DNA of 64,000 nt from positions 372,001 through 436,000 of the forward strand of contig CAMUZS010000001.1 in NCBI GenBank assembly GCA_947165285.1. The letters are read 5' to 3'. The notes below the pieces were generated by a model. The model was given only the letters and a program-made list of their open reading frames with translations. It did no database searches and had not been told where the DNA came from. Shown piece after piece: positions 63,533-64,000 of this stretch (its first letter is position 1; every line of letters begins with the position of its first letter). Source of the stretch: an uncultured Mycoplasmatota bacterium (GTDB lineage Bacteria; Bacillota_I; Bacilli_A; RF39; UBA660). The position numbers were made by a program, and so were the translations under genes.

Positions 63533-64000
63533 TCATTTTACATATCCATTTGACACATATTTTGTATCACTAACAGTTATAAAGGCATTATTATCTAATT
63601 TTTTTATTCTAATTAATAATTTATTGAGACTTTTTTTATCTACTTCAATTATTAACATTTTCTTACCCTTACCATTTAAATCTAGTGATGATATTCCAAA
63701 ACCTTCCTTTTTTATTTTATTTATTTCTTTTGATTTTATCTTTGTAGTTATTATTTGAACTCCAACACTACCTTTAATAAATCTTTTAGAAAGATATGCA
63801 CCAAATAGTGTTCCTGTTGCATAACCAAGTGAATAAAAAATAGCTATTAAAAAATTAATATCATTTGATATTAAAGCTTCTCTAGCTACTAAAAACCAAA
63901 TTAAAACTTCAAAAAAAGCTAGAATAACTGCTTTAAATGTATTATCTTTAACAAGTTCCATTGTTCTTATAACACCAATTGAAACATCTAATATTCTAGC
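63533..64000 (-). CDS. UPF0316 (DUF5698/DUF2179) membrane protein, 5' end outside window
   Basis: The frame is open to the last base, so the true start lies beyond the window; an internal ATG at 63961 is not the start. The visible part gives ARILDVSIGVIRT followed by helices (LAFFEVLIWFLVAREAL, IFYSLGYATGTLFGAYLSKR), the family's membrane part, then a soluble C-terminal domain (GVQIITTK, ILIEVDKKSLNKLL-like). UPF0316/YebE proteins have unknown function; the DUF2179 part is shared with YitT-type proteins. It ends in tandem terminators. Confidence 0.85.
   Translation of the reverse strand, partial: ARILDVSIGVIRTMELVKDNTFKAVILAFFEVLIWFLVAREALISNDINFLIAIFYSLGYATGTLFGAYLSKRFIKGSVGVQIITTKIKSKEINKIKKEGFGISSLDLNGKGKKMLIIEVDKKSLNKLLIRIKKLDNNAFITVSDTKYVSNGYVK

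Noticed and set aside
1-64000. CRISPR array
   Set aside because: No regularly spaced repeat of 24-40 bases and no cas-like gene were seen.
1-64000. Mycoplasma code (TGA as Trp)
   Set aside because: TGA acts as a stop (3868-3870) and Trp is TGG in conserved proteins, so the standard bacterial code is used.

Overview
The window is a gene-dense, very AT-rich stretch of a low-GC Gram-positive chromosome. Standard-code usage is visible: TGA is a stop (for example at 3868-3870) and Trp is TGG. The gene set points to class Bacilli: ftsY-ylxM-ffh, two RNase J paralogues with RNase Y, PrsA, class A PBP, RecX, FtsK/SpoIIIE, Der, YsxC and a T-box. A SpoVIF homologue and two YjcZ-like microproteins suggest a spore-forming or ex-spore-forming lineage. 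My best guess is an uncultivated gut Bacilli member near Erysipelotrichales or the Mollicutes-related RF39 group; this placement is inference. No rRNA or tRNA gene was recognised.

Region 1-34.6 kb is mostly housekeeping. It holds a YgjP-like metallopeptidase (cut by the window edge), pyrG with a leader hairpin, a DUF4358-like membrane protein, a small glycan/GNAT operon headed by SpoVIF, der with a pilin-like gene, ysxC, ftsK, the microproteins, prsA, recX, and an archaeal-type aspS behind an Asp T-box. These are followed by ftsY-ylxM-tmk-ffh, RNase J, a BI-1 protein, rny, a class A PBP, an orphan hybrid histidine kinase, an ANL-family ligase, a sortase-B-like protein lacking catalytic residues, and a second RNase J with a degenerate metal site. 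Intrinsic terminators often overlap the stop codon.

Region 34.6-57.8 kb is a large surface-glycan locus, all on the minus strand. It starts with a long structured leader or ncRNA and a Wzm/Wzt (TagGH)-type ABC exporter. Then come a double GT2 enzyme, a GtrA/GT-C fusion, a GtrB-like GT2, a DUF2142 protein, and a second block with GT2, DUF2304, a GT2-GT4 fusion, a Wzx-like flippase, a TupA-like ATP-grasp, two DegT-like PLP enzymes and WbqC. A licD pseudogene with several frameshifts and a DUF616 glycosyltransferase/methyltransferase/GtrA group close it. Having both an ABC exporter and a flippase suggests two glycan products or a lipid-linked decoration pathway.

Region 57.97-63.44 kb is a probable acquired island bounded by an imperfect 18-bp direct repeat. 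It carries a KAP-family P-loop NTPase, the C-terminal remnant of a tyrosine integrase, and a tight three-gene operon: an unknown 385-aa protein, a 684-aa DNA methyltransferase with a zinc knuckle and long N-terminal extension, and an ASCH-domain protein. This looks like a restriction or phage-defence module and is the best candidate for an undescribed system. The window ends in a partial UPF0316 (DUF5698/DUF2179) gene.
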